Shown here in pieces: positions 4,781 to 7,688 of a stretch of DNA of 7,688 bases. Made by a program: the position numbers and the translations under genes. The stretch is taken from the NCBI GenBank assembly GCA_049794535.1, contig JBARCX010000221.1:1-7688 (forward strand), given 5' to 3'. The DNA comes from JBARCX01 sp049794535. Its GTDB lineage: Bacteria > Pseudomonadota > Gammaproteobacteria > Xanthomonadales > Rhodanobacteraceae. Under the pieces are notes generated by a model. It was not told where the DNA came from. It saw only the letters and a list, made by a program, of their open reading frames with translations, and ran no database searches. How positions within the stretch are numbered: position 1 is the first letter of the stretch; each line of letters starts with the position of its first letter.

Positions 4781-6742
4781 TTATCCCGTTTCTTCAATAT
4801 CCTGTTCGCGGGTAACAACGCGAGGCCCTTTGGCGTTATTAGGAAAACGGACGATCGCTTGTTGCGCTGCCTCTTCGAACGAATGGGCTACGTGATGGAC
4901 GGCGGTATATGCATCGCGCGCCTCAGGCACAGCCAGCAACTCCGGCAGCAACAGACTGATGAGACAGACATCGGGGAAACGTTGACGCATATCCGTGGCC
5001 ACTTCATCGCCGCGCTCCCATTCCTTGCTTGGCAAAGCACTGACGACATACACCATCGATACGCTGTTGGGCGTAGCTTCGGGGTGCGGCTCCGCGGCGT
5101 AGGCGTCGATATCCTCGACGGATAGATGACGCGCATCAATTTTCAGGTCACGCAGGACGCGCGCGAGAATTTCGGTGGCGAGATCATCCATGGGCCCACC
5201 GATCTCCACGCAAAGCACGATAGAACCCGGGGCGACTTCGAGCGGCCCTTGCCAGCGCCCGCTCACGCCCTCGCGCCGTTGGCGCAGGATGCGGCCAAGA
5301 CTGGAGTCGCTTAACACCGACGTGCGCGATTTCCAGCGAGACGCCTTGTGCGCCTCACCGCCAAGCGCTTCCACAACCCGTACGATCGCGCTACGTAATT
5401 TCACCTGCTGCGCGGGACTGATCGTTCCCTGCGACAAGTCGATTCGCCCCAGTTGCAAAGCGGGCAACAACACGACGTCGCAGTAGGCCGCAAAGGTGCG
5501 TCGCTTCAGAAAGACACGCGCACTGGCAATGATCTCGTCCGAATCGCCCGAGAGCGCGCGTTGATAGAAATGCTGCGGCATGGTGAGTGCCGGCATGTCA
5601 CCCAACAAAATATCCAGCAAGCGCAACGCTTTGACATGGCGCCCGGCGACCACCAGGCATAGCGTCAACGGTGTGGAGACCACTAGCCCGATGGGCCCCC
5701 ATAACCAACTCCAGAAGATCGCTGCCACCACCACCGCCAGCGGCGAAAGCCCGGTGTTGTGTCCGTATAACTGCGGCTCCACTAGCTCGGCTGCAATTAA
5801 TTCGACAACCACATACAGCCCGATGGTCATCAGCATTAGTGACCAACCAGGACTCACCGCTGCGGCCAGTACGGTGGCAAGGATCGCCACCAACCAGACA
5901 CCCACGTAGGGCACGAACCGCAGCACCAAGGTAAGCGTGGCCCATAAGGGCGCGCTGGGCAGCCCAATCAGTTCCAGCCCGGCAAAGATCACCACGCCAA
6001 CGCCGAAATTTACCGCGAACTGTGAAACGAAAAAACGCGAGAGTCGTTCGCTGGCGTCGTTGATCGCTGCGGTCGTTGCACGTAAATCGGTGCCCCCGGC
6101 GAGACGAATGAAGCGATCACGCAAGGCCTCATGTTCAAGCAGCACAAAGATCAGTACGACCAGCACGATGCCGGCCGTCTGCAGCGGCGTCCACACCGAC
6201 GAGAAAACACGTGTGATCACCTCCATCGGGCTGGCCCGCGCAGGATGTACCTCTACCGGTATCGGATGAGTCGACGCGACAAGATCCGAGTGGCCATTAG
6301 GCGCCGATGCTTGATTGGTGTCGTTGTCGTTGTCGGTGTCACCCAATTGGCTCATCACCTTGCCGGCTTCGCCTTGCATCACCGCCATCCGACCGAGCGA
6401 CATCGCACGCAGGGTTCGCGCCTTGGCGTCGATAGTCGCCTCGTATTGGGGCAGGCTCTTGGCCATGCGCACCACCTGCGAGCCCACTGTTGTCGTTAGC
6501 CCCACCATGAATACCGTAAACGCGAGCACCGCGACGATGACTGAGAATCCATGTCCCAGCCCGACTCGGCGCAATACACGCACCAGTGGCGCCATCAACA
6601 AGCTCAGCAGCAGCGCCAGTGTGATCGGAATCAGCACTTCCCTACCGAAATAAAGCAGTGCCAACACCGTGGCACTGGCCATCAGCGTAAGCGCGCGGTC
6701 TCTCGCGGTGACGACGGGCGACGGATCGGACTCGGAGGACAT
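4781..6742 (-). CDS. AI-2E (PerM/TqsA-like) family membrane transporter with long C-terminal domain
   Basis: This is a 653-residue protein whose first ~370 residues match the AI-2E/PerM family. Members include the E. coli AI-2 exporter TqsA, PerM and Na+/H+ antiporter-like proteins, so the substrate is not predictable. Hydrophobic segments lie near 18-33, 36-54, 66-90, 188-202, 241-260, 265-295, 301-320 and 334-366. Family-typical motifs are VEPQLYGHNTGLSPL (about 321-335) and FWSWLWGPIGLVVSTPLT (about 343-360). A hydrophilic insert at about 134-172 is low complexity (DTDNDNDTN). After the last membrane segment a ~280-residue soluble extension follows, mainly helical to about 500. It then has a strand-helix pattern (SIVLCVEIGGPMDDLATEIL, later SVSMVYVVSALPS) that looks like a Rossmann-type fold. 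Ordinary AI-2E proteins are about 340-400 residues, so this is the long form known from some Proteobacteria. ATG 6742 has GGGAG seven bases upstream. It lies 48 bases downstream of the oxidoreductase gene. Confidence 0.92.
   Translation of the reverse strand: MSSESDPSPVVTARDRALTLMASATVLALLYFGREVLIPITLALLLSLLMAPLVRVLRRVGLGHGFSVIVAVLAFTVFMVGLTTTVGSQVVRMAKSLPQYEATIDAKARTLRAMSLGRMAVMQGEAGKVMSQLGDTDNDNDTNQASAPNGHSDLVASTHPIPVEVHPARASPMEVITRVFSSVWTPLQTAGIVLVVLIFVLLEHEALRDRFIRLAGGTDLRATTAAINDASERLSRFFVSQFAVNFGVGVVIFAGLELIGLPSAPLWATLTLVLRFVPYVGVWLVAILATVLAAAVSPGWSLMLMTIGLYVVVELIAAELVEPQLYGHNTGLSPLAVVVAAIFWSWLWGPIGLVVSTPLTLCLVVAGRHVKALRLLDILLGDMPALTMPQHFYQRALSGDSDEIIASARVFLKRRTFAAYCDVVLLPALQLGRIDLSQGTISPAQQVKLRSAIVRVVEALGGEAHKASRWKSRTSVLSDSSLGRILRQRREGVSGRWQGPLEVAPGSIVLCVEIGGPMDDLATEILARVLRDLKIDARHLSVEDIDAYAAEPHPEATPNSVSMVYVVSALPSKEWERGDEVATDMRQRFPDVCLISLLLPELLAVPEARDAYTAVHHVAHSFEEAAQQAIVRFPNNAKGPRVVTREQDIEETG
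6320..6340. repeat. Short in-frame 6-base tandem repeat in AI-2E gene
   Basis: The plus strand reads GTCGTT GTCGTT GTCGGT GTC, three and a half copies of a 6-base unit, encoding the alternating Asp/Asn-Thr stretch of the transporter's hydrophilic loop. Copy-number changes would keep the frame, so the loop length may vary between strains. Confidence 0.6.
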
Positions 6743-6790
6743 CGGGAAGCTCCCACCCTAGGCAAGGCTACATACTAGAAGCAGACTGAC

Positions 6791-7688
6791 TTATGGCCTA
6801 CTCACTTGGTACGCGAGCTGCTCCTCATCGGTGAGCAGCAGCGGCATCTGTTGCCCTTGCATCGCAGATTGCTCTGCCGCCTCTATGACCGCCATCACGG
6901 CCAAGGCCTGAATCGGCGGTACCGGATTGACTGCGCCAGCACACAGTGCCTGATGTATCGCGAAGTAGTACTGACGCTGGTCGCCAGCAGGGGTGGGCAT
7001 ACGGCGGACTTCGCCGTCTTGATAAAGCAGCAGATCATCTTCGTCCTGACCCCAGCCTGGCGCCCCAGGATTTAAATGGGCCAGCAACTGTTGCTCTTGG
7101 CGATCCGCGAGTTGTTTCACCACACTGGCTTTGCAGCCGTGCACAGTGAAGCGTGCCGAGCCACCCGCAACCATCATGCTGGCATGCAGGATGACTCGCC
7201 GTGGGCCATAGTTCAGCACGACGTGGGCCCAGTCATTGATCTGCGCGCCATCGCGCTGCGCAGCGAGGTTTGCTTGAATGCGCTCCGGCAAACCAAACAG
7301 TTGCAGCGCCTGATCGACCAAGTGCGGACCGAGATCGAACCACAATCCGCTTCCTGGCAGATCTTGCTCACGCCAGCGCGCGCGTGTCTGCGGACGGTAA
7401 CGGTCAATATGCGATTCAAAATGCACGACCTCGCCCAGCGTGCCGCTTTCGATGAGCTGTTTCACGCCGAGGTAATCGCTGTCCCAGCGTCGGTTATGAA
7501 ATACCGAAAGCAGTCGATCGTGCCGTTTTGCTAGCACGATCAATTCGCGAGCTTCAGCAAGATCGAGCGTAAAGGGTTTATCCACCACCACGTGCTTGCC
7601 TGCTGCCAGCGCCTCGCGTGCAAGCGGTGCATGAGTACTGTTAGGTGTGGCGATGACGACGAGATCAATCGCCGGATCGGTAATGGCC
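6791..7688 (-). CDS. Gfo/Idh/MocA family NAD(P)-dependent oxidoreductase, YdgJ/IolW-like (N-terminus beyond right edge)
   Basis: About 298 residues are visible; the first part of the Rossmann domain lies outside the window. The translation enters with ITDPAIDLVVIATPNSTHAP and GKHVVVDKPFTLD, which contains the D/E-K-P motif whose Lys is the catalytic-site residue typical of this superfamily. Then come LLSVFHNRRWDSDYLGVKQL, H-F-E-S-H-I-D-R-Y-R-P and W-F-D-L-G-P-H-L-V-D-Q, containing the Asp and His that line the active site. These segments closely resemble E. coli YdgJ and B. subtilis IolW, NADP-dependent scyllo-inositol dehydrogenases. That substrate is only a suggestion, because relatives act on diverse sugars and cyclitols. 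The protein is soluble and cytoplasmic. The C-terminus is complete, ending at TAA 6793-6791. A GTG at 7591 is internal, not the start, since the conserved frame continues upstream to the window edge. The AI-2E gene follows after 48 bases on the same strand and may be co-transcribed, without an obvious functional link. Confidence 0.92.
   Translation of the reverse strand, partial: AITDPAIDLVVIATPNSTHAPLAREALAAGKHVVVDKPFTLDLAEARELIVLAKRHDRLLSVFHNRRWDSDYLGVKQLIESGTLGEVVHFESHIDRYRPQTRARWREQDLPGSGLWFDLGPHLVDQALQLFGLPERIQANLAAQRDGAQINDWAHVVLNYGPRRVILHASMMVAGGSARFTVHGCKASVVKQLADRQEQQLLAHLNPGAPGWGQDEDDLLLYQDGEVRRMPTPAGDQRQYYFAIHQALCAGAVNPVPPIQALAVMAVIEAAEQSAMQGQQMPLLLTDEEQLAYQVSRP

Noticed and set aside
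5598..5945. Open frames in other registers within the AI-2E gene (also plus-strand ones across 5126-6653)
   Set aside because: They are all inside a continuous 653-codon gene with clear family motifs; their translations are repetitive Arg/Ala/Ser-rich sequence without domains.
7076..7534. 152-codon plus-strand frame inside the oxidoreductase gene
   Set aside because: It is antisense to conserved Gfo/Idh/MocA sequence and has no credible start signal or domain.

Overview
The window looks like chromosomal DNA from a GC-rich gammaproteobacterium, most likely of the Xanthomonadaceae/Rhodanobacteraceae group (Dyella, Luteibacter or Rhodanobacter type). This is inferred from the base composition, a DUF3011 lipoprotein, an OmpV/MipA porin divergent from an OmpR-type regulator, and the overall style of the genes. 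It is a judgement from family knowledge, not a database match. I see no tRNA, rRNA, CRISPR array, transposase or phage gene.

Layout. Left edge (1-1510): the first 47 codons of an OmpR-family response regulator run leftward out of the window. A roughly 220-base divergent promoter region separates it from a rightward pair, a MipA/OmpV outer-membrane protein followed 26 bases later by a small DUF3011 lipoprotein. Together they resemble an envelope-sensing module in which a two-component system sits beside an outer-membrane target. A hairpin at 1621-1661 lies between this pair and the convergent gene that follows.

Middle (1665-4575): all genes are on the minus strand. They are an integral-membrane acyltransferase of the OafA/acyltransferase-3 family, a broken secreted alpha/beta hydrolase (acetyl-xylan-esterase/BD-FAE-like) and a divergent class A beta-lactamase. 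The hydrolase has lost its middle, including the nucleophile region, its two halves are in different frames, and its apparent start codon is ATT. The beta-lactamase carries SDS in place of SDN, KCG in place of KTG, and about 28 extra residues in the omega-loop region.

Right (4781-7688): still on the minus strand, there is a long AI-2E/PerM-family membrane protein with a soluble C-terminal extension of about 280 residues. Upstream of it is the C-terminal ~300 residues of a Gfo/Idh/MocA NAD(P)-dependent oxidoreductase similar to YdgJ/IolW, which enters from beyond the right edge. The two are separated by 48 bases and may share a transcript.

I do not find a convincing new multi-gene system. The points most worth a second look are the active-site variation of the beta-lactamase, the in-progress decay of the hydrolase next to it, and the uncharacterised cytoplasmic domain on the AI-2E protein.
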